DNA from: Paraburkholderia bryophila
GTDB lineage: Bacteria; Pseudomonadota; Gammaproteobacteria; Burkholderiales; Burkholderiaceae
Length of the DNA stretch: 64,000 nt
NCBI RefSeq assembly: GCF_013409255.1
Contig: NZ_JACCAS010000001.1
Span: 1-64,000 of the forward strand
Direction: 5' to 3'
Below the pieces are notes generated by a model. The model saw nothing but the letters and a program-made list of their open reading frames with translations. It had not been told where the DNA came from and searched no databases. Below, piece by piece: positions 9,684 through 19,418 of the stretch; position 1 is the stretch's first letter, and every line of letters starts with the position of its first letter. The position numbers were made by a program, and so were the translations under genes.

Positions 9684-10130
9684 CTAGCCCGGCGAACGCA
9701 TCAGGCGCGCCTTCTCGCGCTCCCAATCGCGTTTCTTCTCGGATTCGCGTTTGTCGTGCTGCTTCTTACCCTTGGCCAGCCCGATCTCGCATTTGACGCG
9801 GCCGCCCTTGTAGTGGAAGTTCAGCGGCACGAGCGTGTAGCCGCGCTGCTCGACCTTGCCGATCAGTTTGCTGATCTCTTCGCTATGCAGCAGCAGCTTG
9901 CGCGTGCGCACCGGATCCGGGTGGATGTGGGTCGAGGCTTCGGGCAGCGGGCTGATGTGCGTGCCGATCAGGAACAGTTCGTTGTCTTTGATCACAACGT
10001 AACCTTCCTTGATCTGGCCGCGCCCGGCGCGCAGCGCCTTGACCTCCCATCCTTCGAGCACGAGCCCTGCTTCATAGCGTTCTTCGACCGAATAGTCGTA
10101 GAAAGCTTTTCTGTTGTCGATAATGCTCAT
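9684..10130 (-). CDS. smpB: SsrA-binding protein SmpB
   Basis: 148 residues, the usual length. SmpB binds tmRNA and delivers it to stalled ribosomes for trans-translation. Landmarks are the N-terminal [20 protein letters not shown], then [20 protein letters not shown], the [26 protein letters not shown] segment in parts, and the basic tail [20 protein letters not shown] that inserts into the decoding centre. It is divergent from ratA-rnfH, the same relative order as in E. coli. It ends at the bidirectional terminator at about 9.59 kb. Confidence 0.97.
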   Translation of the reverse strand: MSIIDNRKAFYDYSVEERYEAGLVLEGWEVKALRAGRGQIKEGYVVIKDNELFLIGTHISPLPEASTHIHPDPVRTRKLLLHSEEISKLIGKVEQRGYTLVPLNFHYKGGRVKCEIGLAKGKKQHDKRESEKKRDWEREKARLMRSPG

Positions 10131-10153
10131 GAATGGAAAGTGCCCAACTCGTT

Positions 10154-10169
10154 TAAAATCACGATTTTA
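10154..10169. promoter_or_regulatory. AT-rich dyad in the smpB/ratA divergent promoter region
   Basis: TAAAATC and GATTTTA form a perfect 7-bp inverted repeat with a 2-bp spacer, centred in the 100-bp interval between divergent starts. The AT-rich arms could supply overlapping -10 elements for both directions. No confident -35 was found. Confidence 0.35.
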
Positions 10170-10230
10170 GCAAAGCGGGGCAAGGAAAGCCCGCCGCGCT
10201 TGTCCACCCTTGCCACGCGCTGTTCAATTT

Positions 10231-10668
10231 ATGGCAGATGTCCAGAAAACCGTGTTGATCCGCCATTCGGCGGAACAGATGTTCGACCTCGTCACCGACG
10301 TCGCCGATTACCCCAACTTCCTGCCTTGGTGCGGGGGTGTCGAAATCCGCCGCCAGGACGAAAACGGCATGGAAGCGAAGATCGATATCAACTTCAAGGG
10401 CATCAAGCAGCATTTCGCCACGCGTAACAGCATGGAGCGGCCCACGCGCATCGATATGGAATTCGCAGATGGCCCGTTTCGCAAATTCACCGGCTTCTGG
10501 CGCTTCACGCCGTTGCGGGCGGATGCCTGCAAGATCGAATTCGCGCTGCACTACGAATTCACCAACATCATTCTCGAGAAGATCATCGGGCCGGTGTTCA
10601 GCCACATTGCCAACACCTTCGTCGAATCGTTCGTGAAGCGCGCCGACGTGCGCTACGGTAAGGCATGA
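10231..10668 (+). CDS. ratA: RatA/Coq10-like START-domain protein
   Basis: 145 residues forming one helix-grip (START/SRPBCC) domain: VLIRHSAEQMFDLVTDVADY, then FLPWCGGVEI, GPFRKFTGFWRFTPL and EKIIGPVFSHIANTFVESF. In E. coli the orthologue (RatA/PasT) was described as a ribosome-association factor, and relatives bind ubiquinone (Coq10). Which role dominates here is unknown. The ATG at 10231 gives the family N-terminus MADVQKTVLIRH. Its last 4 bp overlap the rnfH start, and it is divergent from smpB, the conserved order of this trio. Confidence 0.92.
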   Translation: MADVQKTVLIRHSAEQMFDLVTDVADYPNFLPWCGGVEIRRQDENGMEAKIDINFKGIKQHFATRNSMERPTRIDMEFADGPFRKFTGFWRFTPLRADACKIEFALHYEFTNIILEKIIGPVFSHIANTFVESFVKRADVRYGKA

Positions 10669-10997
10669 GCGCGCGCTTGTCGATTGAAGTCTGTTACGCG
10701 CTGCCGGACGAGCAGGCGCTGATCGCCGTGGATCTGCCCGAGGGCGCCACGCTGCAGCAGGCGCTCGACGCGAGCGGCATCTTGCAGCGCTTTCCGCGCA
10801 TCGATCTGACTACGCAGAAAGTGGGCGTGTTCGGCAAGATCAAGGCGCTGGACGCCGTGCTGGCCGATCATGATCGCGTCGAGATTTACCGGCCGCTGCT
10901 GGTGGATCCGAAGCTGTCGCGGCAACGGCGCGTCGCGAAGACCCGCAAGGCGGGTTCGATCGAAGGGCGGCGCTGGCAGAACCGGGATTCGCGCTAG
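10665..10997 (+). CDS. rnfH: RnfH-family (UPF0125/RatB) protein
   Basis: 110 residues with a ubiquitin-like beta-grasp fold: SIEVCYALPDEQALIAVDLP, EGATLQQALDASGILQRFP, VGVFGKIKALDAVLADHDRV and EIYRPLLVDPK, which is diagnostic for UPF0125. The tail is basic. The start overlaps the ratA stop (ATGA), indicating translational coupling. The family is paired with ratA in many proteobacteria; an antitoxin function was proposed and is disputed. Assignment to family is firm, function is not. Confidence 0.93.
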   Translation: MSARLSIEVCYALPDEQALIAVDLPEGATLQQALDASGILQRFPRIDLTTQKVGVFGKIKALDAVLADHDRVEIYRPLLVDPKLSRQRRVAKTRKAGSIEGRRWQNRDSR

Positions 10998-11052
10998 GCG
11001 CGTTCTGCGGCGTTGCTTGGGTGGCGGTTCAGCGTGGCTCAAGGCGACTCAG

Positions 11053-11088
11053 AGCGGCTCAAGCGGCTCAAGCGGCTCAAGCGGCTCA
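11053..11088. repeat. 9-bp minisatellite AGCGGCTCA x4
   Basis: Four exact copies of AGCGGCTCA in tandem, with degenerate copies on both sides, in the 127-bp gap between the convergent rnfH and EamA genes. No open frame of merit covers it. Confidence 0.85.
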
Positions 11089-11124
11089 AGGCGGCCAAGT
11101 CGCCGCGCCGACCAACGCGTCACC

Positions 11125-12102
11125 TCAAGACGCCGAAGCCGGCGCCTTCTTCCCCAGCGCCGCCGCGCCGGACGAATTGTCGTCCGCATGTTGGCGCACC
11201 GACCAGCACACGCCCGCCACCAGCAGCAGAATCGCCGCCAGCTCCAGCGGACGCGGCAGGCGCTGGTCGTAAATGAACGCGTAAAGCAGCGCGAACAGCG
11301 TCTCGAACACGATCATCTGGCCGGAAAGCGTCAGCGGCAAGCGCTTCGACGCGGCATTCCAGAGCCCGTTGCCGAGCCACGAGGCGCCGATCGCGACCGC
11401 CAGATTCAGCATCCAGAACAGATGCCAGCGGCCGTCCGCCAGCTCGCCCTGCGGGCCGCCGGAGGGCAGCGCAGCCACCACCAGCCACAGCGCCGCGCCG
11501 AGCGCGCCGGTCACCACGCCCCACAGCAGCGACCATTCGTTGCCGCTGAAATGCGTCTGACGCTGCAGATAACGGGCGTTTTCGACCGCGAACCAGGTCC
11601 AGCAGCCGAGCGCGCCCACCGCGCAGGCGAGGCCGATCAGCTTGGTGCCGATGCTCACCGGCGTGGCGTCGGCGACCGTGAAGACGTCCACGTTGATGCA
11701 GACGATGCCGGCCATCACCATCGTGAGCGGCCAGGCGAGGCGGGCGAGCGGCACCGCGCCGTGGTCGCGCCGGCCGAGCAGCGTGACGGTAACGGGCAGC
11801 ACGCCGACGATCAGCGAGGCCGGCGCGATCCCGATCAGGTGCACGGCCGCCGTCAGCAGCAGGTAATAGAGCAGGTTGCCGGCCAGCGCCAGCTTCACCA
11901 GCGCGCCGAGATCCTCGCGGGTCAGGCGTTTGACGAGCGAGCGCGCCATCGGCAGGGCTGCGGCCAGCGAGACGATGCCGTACATCGTGTAGCGGCCGGC
12001 GCTCAGCAGCAGCGGCGAAAAGTCGGGCAGCACGCGCGGCACCAGAAACACCATTCCCCATAAGGCCCCGGCCATTACTCCATATGCCACACCGCGCTGC
12101 AT
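11125..12102 (-). CDS. EamA/DMT-superfamily transporter
   Basis: 325 residues with about ten predicted membrane helices in two EamA halves (first half from VAYGVMAGALWGMVFLVPRV, second half from about residue 175). Drug/metabolite transporters of this type export amino acids or small metabolites from the inner membrane. The start MQRGVAYGVMAG is the internal ATG behind an AGGGG-like ribosome site; the upstream in-frame extension is polar and unlike the family. The substrate cannot be predicted. The C-terminal tail (HADDNSSGAAALGKKAPASA) is cytoplasmic. The gene stands alone between rnfH and guaB on the opposite strand. Confidence 0.85.
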   Translation of the reverse strand: MQRGVAYGVMAGALWGMVFLVPRVLPDFSPLLLSAGRYTMYGIVSLAAALPMARSLVKRLTREDLGALVKLALAGNLLYYLLLTAAVHLIGIAPASLIVGVLPVTVTLLGRRDHGAVPLARLAWPLTMVMAGIVCINVDVFTVADATPVSIGTKLIGLACAVGALGCWTWFAVENARYLQRQTHFSGNEWSLLWGVVTGALGAALWLVVAALPSGGPQGELADGRWHLFWMLNLAVAIGASWLGNGLWNAASKRLPLTLSGQMIVFETLFALLYAFIYDQRLPRPLELAAILLLVAGVCWSVRQHADDNSSGAAALGKKAPASAS

Positions 12103-12339
12103 CGACTGCCCCTGCAAGAAAACTGGAATGGTCGGGAGAATAGCGGTTCGAGCCGCGAACTGTCTTGTTCGATTCTGCATTCGCGCGGCAATTCATGGCT
12201 TTCGGGCCACCCGGCGACGATTTGGGCCCGAACGCGCAAACGAAACCGGATCGAACCCGAGGCGAACGGAGAAGCGAAATCGGCGAGCGGCTTATCGCGA
12301 AAAAAATCGCCCGAAACTCGCTAAGCTGCTGTTCGTGCA

Positions 12340-12368
12340 GTGAAAACCGGGGAGGTATCGCGTATAAT
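12340..12368 (+). promoter_or_regulatory. guaB promoter -10 region
   Basis: A perfect TATAAT (12363-12368) sits 27 bp before the guaB ATG. A weak -35-like GTGAAA lies 17 bp upstream of it. The leader would be about 20 nt. The remainder of the 292-bp gap from the EamA start holds no other recognised element. Confidence 0.6.
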
Positions 12369-12394
12369 CTGCTTTTGCGCCTATAGGATTTGCC

Positions 12395-13855
12395 ATGCGT
12401 CTGATCCAAACAGCACTCACGTTCGATGACGTGCTCCTCGTCCCGGCCTTCTCCGATGTTTTGCCGCGCGACACCAGCCTCAAGACCCGGCTGACCCGCA
12501 ACATCTCCCTGAATATGCCGCTTGTGTCCGCCGCCATGGACACCGTCACCGAAGCCCGTCTCGCGATCGCGATGGCGCAAATGGGTGGCGTGGGCATCAT
12601 CCACAAGAATCTCACGCCGGCCGAGCAGGCGCGTGAAGTTGCCAAGGTCAAGCGCTTCGAATCGGGCGTCGTGCGCGATCCGATCACGGTGCCGCCGCAA
12701 ATGAAGGTGCGCGACGTGATCGCGCTGTCGCAACAGCATGGCATTTCGGGCTTCCCGGTCGTCGAAGGCGCGCAACTGATCGGTATCGTCACGAACCGCG
12801 ACCTGCGCTTTGAAGAGCGTCTGGACGAACCGGTGCGCAACATCATGACGCCGCGCGAGCGCCTCGTCACCGTCAAGGAAGGCACGCCGCTCGCCGAAGC
12901 CAAGGCGCTGATGCACAGCCACCGCCTTGAGCGCGTGCTGGTCATCAACGAGGCATTCGAACTGCGCGGCCTGATGACGGTGAAAGACATCACCAAGCAG
13001 ACCGAACACCCGGACGCGTGTAAAGACGAACACGGCAAGCTGCGTGCAGGCGCGGCGGTCGGTGTCGGCGAGGACAACGAAGAACGTGTCGAACTGCTGG
13101 TGCAGGCGGGCGTCGACGTGATCGTCGTCGATACCGCGCACGGCCATAGCAAGGGCGTGCTCGAACGCGTCCGGTGGGTCAAGCAGAACTTCCCGCACGT
13201 CGAAGTGATCGGCGGCAACATTGCCACCGCGGCGGCCGCCAAGGCGCTCGTCGAATACGGCGCGGACGGCGTGAAGGTCGGTATCGGCCCGGGCTCGATC
13301 TGCACGACACGGATCGTCGCCGGTGTCGGCGTGCCGCAAGTCACCGCGATCTCGAACGTGTCCGAAGCGCTGAAGGGCACCGGCGTGCCGGTGATCGCCG
13401 ACGGCGGCGTGCGTTTCTCGGGCGACGTCAGCAAGGCGCTGGCCGCCGGCGCGAACGCCGTGATGATGGGCAGCATGTTCGCCGGCACCGAAGAATCGCC
13501 GGGCGACGTGTTCCTGTATCAGGGCCGTCAGTACAAGTCTTACCGTGGCATGGGCTCGGTCGGCGCAATGAAAGACGGCGCGGCGGACCGCTACTTCCAG
13601 GACAACTCCGCGAATATCGACAAGCTGGTGCCGGAAGGTATCGAAGGCCGCGTCGCCTACAAGGGCTCGGTCAACGCGATCCTGTTCCAGTTGATCGGCG
13701 GCGTGCGTGCCAGCATGGGGTATTGCGGTTGCCGCACCATCGACGAGATGAACGACAAGGCCGAGTTCGTGCAGATCACGGGCGCGGGCTTGCGCGAGTC
13801 GCACGTGCACGACGTGCAAATCACCAAGGAAGCGCCCAACTACCACGTGGACTAA
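12395..13855 (+). CDS. guaB: IMP dehydrogenase
   Basis: 486 residues, normal length. It oxidises IMP to XMP with NAD, the committed step to GMP. The N-terminus [20 protein letters not shown] starts the TIM barrel. Two CBS domains are inserted at about 93-210 ([20 protein letters not shown] and [18 protein letters not shown]). The catalytic Cys is in [18 protein letters not shown] near residue 305, and the flap has [13 protein letters not shown]. GuaA, the next pathway enzyme, lies 895 bp downstream on the same strand, separated only by a small membrane-protein gene. Confidence 0.97.
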   Translation: MRLIQTALTFDDVLLVPAFSDVLPRDTSLKTRLTRNISLNMPLVSAAMDTVTEARLAIAMAQMGGVGIIHKNLTPAEQAREVAKVKRFESGVVRDPITVPPQMKVRDVIALSQQHGISGFPVVEGAQLIGIVTNRDLRFEERLDEPVRNIMTPRERLVTVKEGTPLAEAKALMHSHRLERVLVINEAFELRGLMTVKDITKQTEHPDACKDEHGKLRAGAAVGVGEDNEERVELLVQAGVDVIVVDTAHGHSKGVLERVRWVKQNFPHVEVIGGNIATAAAAKALVEYGADGVKVGIGPGSICTTRIVAGVGVPQVTAISNVSEALKGTGVPVIADGGVRFSGDVSKALAAGANAVMMGSMFAGTEESPGDVFLYQGRQYKSYRGMGSVGAMKDGAADRYFQDNSANIDKLVPEGIEGRVAYKGSVNAILFQLIGGVRASMGYCGCRTIDEMNDKAEFVQITGAGLRESHVHDVQITKEAPNYHVD

Positions 13856-13861
13856 ACGCCA

Positions 13862-14611
13862 ATGAAGCCATTGCTGCGCGCTGTACTCATTCTCGATGCC
13901 TTGTTGCTGCTTGCGTTCGGCCTGCTGTTCCTGCTGACGCCCTGGACTTCGTTGTACAACGCGCTGCTTCTGGTGCAAACGCAGCCGGCGCTGGTCGGCC
14001 AGGCGTTTGGCGTGGCGCTGATCGGGCTCGCGTGGCTGGCTTTTCACGCGTCGATCGCCGGGGCGTTGACCTCGACGGTCGCCAAGGTGGTCGGCCATGT
14101 GAACTGGCTGACCGGCGTGCTGATGCTGGTCTGGCTGCTCGGCTTGCATACGCCGGCGCTGACCGGTTTCGGGCAGATCGTCGCGGTGCTCACCGGTGTG
14201 GTGTTGCTGGTGATCGGTCTGGGTGGCGTGCGTTTATCGGGCGCGGTCAGGCGGCGTGAGAAGGAGCGGCTGGTGGACGCCGCCGCTGCCGGGCGTGCTG
14301 AAAAGCAGGCCGCCAAAGACGCCGCGAAAGACGCTGCCAACCGGCGCGAGCCGGAGCGTGTGACGGCAGGTTTCCCGGTCTATCGCGCTGAGCCGGCCGT
14401 GGCGCCCGTCGTCGAACCGGTGGTACCGGTGGTTCCGGTCACGCGGCCGGTGGATACCGTTGCAACCGGCACGTTCCGTCCGGCAGTCGATGAATCCGCT
14501 CTAACGCCATCCGAAAGGGCAGCGCGTGCCGAGAGCACCGTCGCCCGCGACGAAGCCCGTAACGCCGCCGCTGACGCGCCAGGCGGCCCCCGTCCGCCGT
14601 TTCATGGCTGA
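13862..14611 (+). CDS. Membrane protein of unknown function between guaB and guaA
   Basis: 249 residues. Four hydrophobic helices fill residues 1-125 (LLRAVLILDALLLLAFGLLF is the first). A basic stretch RRREKERL, an Ala/Lys-rich helix, then a Pro/Val-rich tail with repeated VVEPVVPVVPV-type sequence follow; the tail is probably cytoplasmic and disordered. It starts 6 bp after the guaB stop, so it is probably cotranscribed. I do not recognise the family. A role tied to purine synthesis is suggested only by position. Similar small membrane genes seem to occupy this spot in Burkholderia (recollection). Confidence 0.75.
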   Translation: MKPLLRAVLILDALLLLAFGLLFLLTPWTSLYNALLLVQTQPALVGQAFGVALIGLAWLAFHASIAGALTSTVAKVVGHVNWLTGVLMLVWLLGLHTPALTGFGQIVAVLTGVVLLVIGLGGVRLSGAVRRREKERLVDAAAAGRAEKQAAKDAAKDAANRREPERVTAGFPVYRAEPAVAPVVEPVVPVVPVTRPVDTVATGTFRPAVDESALTPSERAARAESTVARDEARNAAADAPGGPRPPFHG

Positions 14612-14693
14612 CCTCGCGCCGCGCACACGCCAGTCCGCATCAGCTTGCCGCTTCACGCCCGATCGTCCCCCCGTGGACCGCTTTGAATTCAAC

Positions 14694-14712
14694 GCCGCGC
14701 CTTGCGCGCGGC
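14694..14712 (+). other. GC-rich hairpin upstream of guaA
   Basis: GCCGCGC (14694-14700) pairs with GCGCGGC (14706-14712) around a 5-nt loop, 38 bp ahead of the guaA start. No T run follows. It may be a processing or leader structure. Confidence 0.4.
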
Positions 14713-14749
14713 ATCTTATATCCGCTTACTTTTGACTCCGTCCGCTGCC

Positions 14750-16333
14750 ATGCACGACAAGATCCTGATTCTCGACTTCGGTTCGCAAGTCACCCAACTG
14801 ATTGCACGTCGCGTTCGCGAAGCCAACGTGTATTCGGAAATCCACCCGTACGACGTCGATGCGTCGTTCATTCGCGACTTCGCGCCGAAGGGCGTGATTC
14901 TGTCGGGCGGCCCGAGCTCGGTCACCGAAACCGACACGCCGCGCGTGCCGCAAGCGGTGTTCGAGCTCGGCGTGCCGGTGCTCGGCATCTGCTACGGCAT
15001 GCAAGCCATGGCCGAGCAACTGGGCGGCAAGGTCGACAACGGCCATCTGCGTGAATTCGGCTACGCCGAAGTGCGCGCGCGCAATCATACGAGCCTGCTG
15101 GAAGGCATCAGCGACTTCACCACGCCGGAAGGTCACGGCATGCTGAAGGTCTGGATGAGCCACGGCGACAAGGTGCTGGAAATGCCGCCGGGCTTCGCGC
15201 TGATGGCATCGACGGAATCGTGCCCGATCGCGGCGATGGCCGACGAACAGCGCCATTTCTACGGCCTGCAATGGCATCCGGAAGTCACGCACACCGTGCA
15301 GGGCCGCGCAATGATCGAGCGCTTCGTGCTGCAGATCTGCGGCGCGCGGGCTGACTGGGAAATGGGCAACTATATCGACGAAGCCGTCGCCAAGATTCGC
15401 GAGCAGGTCGGCCAGGAACACGTGATCCTGGGGCTGTCGGGCGGCGTGGATTCGTCGGTGGCGGCGGCGCTGCTGCATCGCGCGATCGGCGATCAGCTGA
15501 CTTGCGTGTTCGTCGATCACGGCCTGTTGCGTCTGAACGAAGCCGAGCAGGTCATGGCGCTGTTTGCCGATAACCTCGGCGTGAAAGTGATTCACGTCGA
15601 CGCGAGCGAAGTGTTCCTGCGCAAGCTGACCGGCGTGACCGATCCGGAAGCGAAGCGCAAGATCATCGGCGCGGAATTCGTCGAAGTGTTCCAGACCGAA
15701 GCCGGCAAGCTGAGCGACGCGAAGTGGCTGGCGCAAGGCACGATCTATCCGGACGTGATCGAATCGGCTGGCAAGGGCAAGAAGGGTACGCATACGATCA
15801 AGAGCCACCACAACGTGGGCGGCCTGCCGGAAACGCTGAACCTGAAGCTGCTCGAACCGCTGCGCGAACTGTTCAAGGACGAAGTCCGCGAACTCGGCGT
15901 GAAGCTCGGTTTGCCGCCGTCGATGGTGTATCGCCACCCGTTCCCGGGCCCGGGTCTGGGCGTGCGGATTCTCGGCGAAGTGAAGCGCGATTTCGCGGAC
16001 CTGCTGCGTCGCGCGGACGCGATTTTCATCGAGACGCTGCGTACCACGATCGACAAGGAAACCGGCAAGTCATGGTACGACCTGACGAGCCAGGCGTTCG
16101 CGGTGTTCCTGCCGGTGAAGAGCGTCGGCGTGATGGGCGACGGGCGCACTTACGAGTACGTGGTCGCGTTGCGTGCGGTGCAGACGCTGGACTTCATGAC
16201 CGCGCATTGGGCGCATCTGCCGCATGAACTGCTGGGGCATGTGTCGAACCGCATTATTAATGAAGTGCGTGGGATTAACCGGGTGGTGTATGACATCTCG
16301 GGGAAGCCGCCGGCGACGATTGAGTGGGAATAA
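14750..16333 (+). CDS. guaA: GMP synthase (glutamine-hydrolysing)
   Basis: 527 residues (E. coli 525). It aminates XMP to GMP using glutamine and ATP. The class I amidotransferase domain (1-about 205) starts [21 protein letters not shown], with the nucleophile Cys in [11 protein letters not shown] and the His/Glu pair in [10 protein letters not shown]. The ATP-pyrophosphatase domain has the P-loop [15 protein letters not shown] near residue 228. The dimerisation/XMP domain ends with [12 protein letters not shown]. An in-frame upstream ATG at 14702 would overlap the hairpin and is not supported. Forms a guanine synthesis cluster with guaB. Confidence 0.97.
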   Translation: MHDKILILDFGSQVTQLIARRVREANVYSEIHPYDVDASFIRDFAPKGVILSGGPSSVTETDTPRVPQAVFELGVPVLGICYGMQAMAEQLGGKVDNGHLREFGYAEVRARNHTSLLEGISDFTTPEGHGMLKVWMSHGDKVLEMPPGFALMASTESCPIAAMADEQRHFYGLQWHPEVTHTVQGRAMIERFVLQICGARADWEMGNYIDEAVAKIREQVGQEHVILGLSGGVDSSVAAALLHRAIGDQLTCVFVDHGLLRLNEAEQVMALFADNLGVKVIHVDASEVFLRKLTGVTDPEAKRKIIGAEFVEVFQTEAGKLSDAKWLAQGTIYPDVIESAGKGKKGTHTIKSHHNVGGLPETLNLKLLEPLRELFKDEVRELGVKLGLPPSMVYRHPFPGPGLGVRILGEVKRDFADLLRRADAIFIETLRTTIDKETGKSWYDLTSQAFAVFLPVKSVGVMGDGRTYEYVVALRAVQTLDFMTAHWAHLPHELLGHVSNRIINEVRGINRVVYDISGKPPATIEWE

Positions 16334-16342
16334 ACTGATCGT

Positions 16343-16362
16343 CTCCCGGCTCACACCGGGAG
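16343..16362 (+). terminator. Hairpin after guaA
   Basis: CTCCCGG pairs with CCGGGAG around a 6-nt loop, 10 bp after the guaA stop. A second inverted repeat follows at 16373-16399 (CCATGTTTTT with AAAAAACATGG, short loop). Either could end transcription; the second has T/A runs in its arms. Confidence 0.6.
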
Positions 16363-16410
16363 TATCGGTTTTCCATGTTTTTCCATTCAAAAAACATGGC
16401 GTATCACCAG

Positions 16411-16500
16411 ACCCAACACCGCCCCAACACCGCCCCATCACCGCCCCATCACCGCCCCATCACCGCCCCATCACCGCCCCATCACCGCCCCATCACCGCA
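16411..16500. repeat. 11-bp minisatellite (CGCCCCATCAC type), about 8 copies
   Basis: Tandem 11-bp units, the first ones reading CGCCCCAACAC and the later ones CGCCCCATCAC, run without break up to the stop codon of the AI-2E permease gene. Period and near-perfect identity suggest recent slippage expansion. There are no spacers, so it is not a CRISPR array. Confidence 0.9.
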
Positions 16501-17556
16501 TCACCCACCCGGCAATTGCGCAGCATCCACCGCATCCGGCACCCCATCGTGCGACATCAAAATCGCTAGCCAGCGAGTGCTTTGAAACTGAGCGGCGATC
16601 ACCATCATCAGCACCGTCAACGGCGTCGCGAGAATGGCGCCCGGCACGCCCCACAGAAGCGTCCAGATGCCCAGCGCGAAGATCCCGATGAGCGGGTCCG
16701 TATTGGTGCTTTTGGCCTGGACTTTCGGCATGATGAGATTGTGTGCGACCTGGAAGACCGCCAGCACAATCACGAACACACCGAGCGGCACGGCGACCGA
16801 TCCGCTATGAATCGCAGCGAATACCGCGGGCACGACGCTCGCCACGAAGGGTCCGACGACCGGCATGAATGCCAGAAGAAAGACCGTCACCGACCAGAAC
16901 GCCGTGTCAGGTAATTCAGCAAAGCGGAACACAGCGGCGGAAATCGCGGCAATCGCCAGGTTGATCGCGGTCTGAGAAACCAGGTAAGCCTGCACTCGAC
17001 GTGTGATTTTGGAGAGCACGGCGCGCTGGGAGTTCGCTCTCGCTTCGTTAGTGGTTGCCTTGATTATCTTGGGATCGGCGTCGGTCCCCGGTCCAAGCAG
17101 CATGAACACGAAGAAAAACAACGTCAGGAATGCTTTCGACACGGCGTCGCCCAGCCCGGCCGCGAGACTATGCTCCAGCGCTGGGAAATCGACTAACCCC
17201 AGCACGCTCGCCAGATCGAACTTGCGACCAAATCCCACACTAACCGATCGAATGAGACTGTCGAGTTGAGCCGGGAGCACGGGCGCCTGTTTGACGAGAT
17301 CGCTCATGCCCTGAAGGATCACGATAAAAATGCTGTAGGCGCTAAAGCCGACAATCACCGCGGTCGCGACAAGGATCAGCCATTTAGGCGCACGGGGCAG
17401 CAGCCGGACGACCAGCGAGACGATGCCGGCAATGAGAATCCGGAGCAACACGGCCAGAAAGAAAGGAACTAGCACCGGTCGCAAAAAATAGAGAATCGCC
17501 AGACCGGCCGCTACGCCGGTAGTGGTCTGTGCGACAGAGCCCGGTGTTGTCGTCAT
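16501..17556 (-). CDS. AI-2E family transporter (PerM-like)
   Basis: 351 residues with about eight membrane helices; first helix GVAAGLAILYFLRPVLVPFF. The late segment NTDPLIGIFALGIWTLLWGVPGAILATPL is the conserved signature of the AI-2E/PerM exporter family (shown here across more than one motif). Members move varied small molecules; autoinducer-2 export applies to TqsA only, so the substrate is unknown. It is convergent with guaA. The stop codon borders an 11-bp minisatellite, so copy-number change could alter the 3' end. The 331-bp gap to the next gene contains only the candidate promoter listed for the sugar operon. Confidence 0.85.
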   Translation of the reverse strand: MTTTPGSVAQTTTGVAAGLAILYFLRPVLVPFFLAVLLRILIAGIVSLVVRLLPRAPKWLILVATAVIVGFSAYSIFIVILQGMSDLVKQAPVLPAQLDSLIRSVSVGFGRKFDLASVLGLVDFPALEHSLAAGLGDAVSKAFLTLFFFVFMLLGPGTDADPKIIKATTNEARANSQRAVLSKITRRVQAYLVSQTAINLAIAAISAAVFRFAELPDTAFWSVTVFLLAFMPVVGPFVASVVPAVFAAIHSGSVAVPLGVFVIVLAVFQVAHNLIMPKVQAKSTNTDPLIGIFALGIWTLLWGVPGAILATPLTVLMMVIAAQFQSTRWLAILMSHDGVPDAVDAAQLPGG

Positions 17557-17712
17557 GATTTATCTTTTCAATGGTTCCAGCCAGCAAGCGCGCGCTAGAG
17601 GTCGCGCGTCTTTTCCGTCGGCGAGGATATCAGGAATGGCTCGAGGTGCGGGCGCTTGCCTGGTCCGAGTCGGGTTCGGTCACCGCGCCCCCACCCCCGG
17701 GAATGCCCCGCC

Positions 17713-17740
17713 TTGCTCCCACCGCCCACCAGCGTAGAAT
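17713..17740 (+). promoter_or_regulatory. Candidate promoter of the sugar ABC operon
   Basis: TTGCTC (17713-17718), a 16-bp spacer and TAGAAT (17735-17740) match a sigma-70 promoter reasonably, 148 bp ahead of the ATPase start. No operator dyad of the LacI or GntR type stands out in the 17557-17887 interval. Confidence 0.4.
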
Positions 17741-17887
17741 CGTCGCACATCGATTTGGGAGTCCAGCAATGCGTCTGGTTTCTCGTGGCGATTTCCTTCA
17801 CCCAACCCGGCCATCCCCGGCGTTTCCTCGACCCGCCTCTCGCGCAGAGGTGAGCGGTCGTTGCGGATTTGTTTTCAGATCCGCGCC

Positions 17888-19402
17888 ATGATCCCACTGA
17901 TTTCCGTAAGAAATCTCAACAAGAGCTTCCCCGGCGTACGAGCGCTTCACGAGGTCCAGCTCGAATTAATGACCGGTGAGGTCCATGCGCTGATGGGTGA
18001 AAACGGCGCGGGCAAATCGACGTTGATGAAGATCCTCGCCGGCGTGTACACGCGCGACACCGGCGAAATCCTCGTCGACGGCCAGCCGGTCGATTTCCAG
18101 AGCCCACGCGACGCCCAGGCCGTCGGCGTCGGCATCATTCATCAGGAACTCCAACTGATGAACCATCTGAGCGTCGCGCAGAACATCTTCATTGGCCGCG
18201 AACCGCGCGGGCGCCTCGGTGTTTTCCTCGACGAAGACAAACTCAACGCACAGGCACGCGACATTCTCGCCCGCATGCACGTGAACATCGATCCGCGCGC
18301 CATGGTCGGCGCACTGACCGTGGCCAAACAGCAAATGGTCGAGATCGCCAAGGCGTTGTCTTTCGATTCGCGCGTGCTGATCATGGACGAGCCGACCTCG
18401 GCCCTCAACGACGCCGAGATCGCCGAGCTGTTCCGCATCATCCGCGAGCTGAAGAGCCGGGGCGTGGGCATCGTCTACATTTCCCACAAAATGGACGAGT
18501 TGAAGCAGATCGCCGACCGCGTGACCGTGTTACGCGACGGCGAATACGTGGCCACCGTCGCCGTCGCGGACGCCAGCGTCGAGACAATCATCGGCATGAT
18601 GGTCGGGCGCACCCTGACCGACGTCGAGCCGCCCAACAACAGCGCGGACAAAGGCGACATCGCGCTCGAAGTCAAACACCTGAATGCCGGCCCACTGGTC
18701 AGAGACGTGAGCTTCACGCTACACAACGGCGAGATCCTGGGCTTCGCCGGCCTGATGGGCGCCGGCCGTACGGAAGTCGCGCGCGCAGTGTTCGGCGCCG
18801 ATCCGATCGAATCCGGCGAAATCGTCGTGCGAGGGAAAAGGGCGACGATCCGCGAGCCGAGCGACGCCGTCGCGCACGGCATCGGTTATCTGTCGGAAGA
18901 CCGCAAGCGTTTCGGCCTTGCGACCGGCATGGACGTCGAGTCGAACATCGTCATGTCCAATCTGGGCAAATTCCTGTCGCTCAATTTTTTCCTGCGACGC
19001 GCACGGATTCGCCGCACCGCCGGTCATTTCATCAAACTGCTCGCCATTCGCACGCCGTCCGCGACGCAGCCGGTCCGCCTGCTATCCGGCGGCAATCAGC
19101 AGAAGGTCGTGATCGCCAAATGGCTCGAACGCGACTGCGACGTGCTGTTCTTCGACGAACCCACGCGCGGTATCGACGTCGGCGCCAAAAGCGAAATCTA
19201 CAAGCTGCTGCGCGCGCTGGCCGCACAAGGCAAGGCGATCGTGATGATCTCGTCGGAGCTGCCGGAAATCCTGCGCATGAGCGACCGCATCGTCGTGATG
19301 TGCGAGGGCCGCATTACGGGCGAACTCCTGGCCGCCGAGGCATCGCAGGAAAGCATCATGCATCTCGCAACGCAGCGCGACACCTTGAAAGCAGCGGCAT
19401 GA
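17888..19402 (+). CDS. Sugar ABC transporter ATPase (RbsA/XylG type)
   Basis: 504 residues, two fused ABC domains as in RbsA. The first domain has Walker [15 protein letters not shown] (near residue 38), the Q-loop and Walker [11 protein letters not shown]. The second domain has a degenerate Walker A ([18 protein letters not shown]), signature [16 protein letters not shown] and Walker [20 protein letters not shown]. This asymmetry is normal for the CUT2 sugar import family. It energises uptake by the adjoining permease and binding protein. Start ATG gives [17 protein letters not shown]; 26 further in-frame codons upstream have no family similarity. L-fucose is the probable substrate because of the dehydratase gene downstream (inference). 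Confidence 0.92.
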   Translation: MIPLISVRNLNKSFPGVRALHEVQLELMTGEVHALMGENGAGKSTLMKILAGVYTRDTGEILVDGQPVDFQSPRDAQAVGVGIIHQELQLMNHLSVAQNIFIGREPRGRLGVFLDEDKLNAQARDILARMHVNIDPRAMVGALTVAKQQMVEIAKALSFDSRVLIMDEPTSALNDAEIAELFRIIRELKSRGVGIVYISHKMDELKQIADRVTVLRDGEYVATVAVADASVETIIGMMVGRTLTDVEPPNNSADKGDIALEVKHLNAGPLVRDVSFTLHNGEILGFAGLMGAGRTEVARAVFGADPIESGEIVVRGKRATIREPSDAVAHGIGYLSEDRKRFGLATGMDVESNIVMSNLGKFLSLNFFLRRARIRRTAGHFIKLLAIRTPSATQPVRLLSGGNQQKVVIAKWLERDCDVLFFDEPTRGIDVGAKSEIYKLLRALAAQGKAIVMISSELPEILRMSDRIVVMCEGRITGELLAAEASQESIMHLATQRDTLKAAA

Positions 19403-19418
19403 ACCTCGTGAGGTCTGA

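Noticed and set aside
10231..10997. Annotating ratA-rnfH as a toxin-antitoxin module
   Set aside because: Both families are conserved housekeeping genes and the toxin-antitoxin claim is disputed; family names are used without that claim.
11120..14149. Thousand-codon open frame on the minus strand across the EamA gene and guaB
   Set aside because: It overlaps guaB antisense and the EamA gene in another frame; composition is that of a codon-position shadow, and it lacks any family motif.
16411..16500. Possible CRISPR array
   Set aside because: Units are 11 bp and contiguous without spacers; no cas genes nearby.
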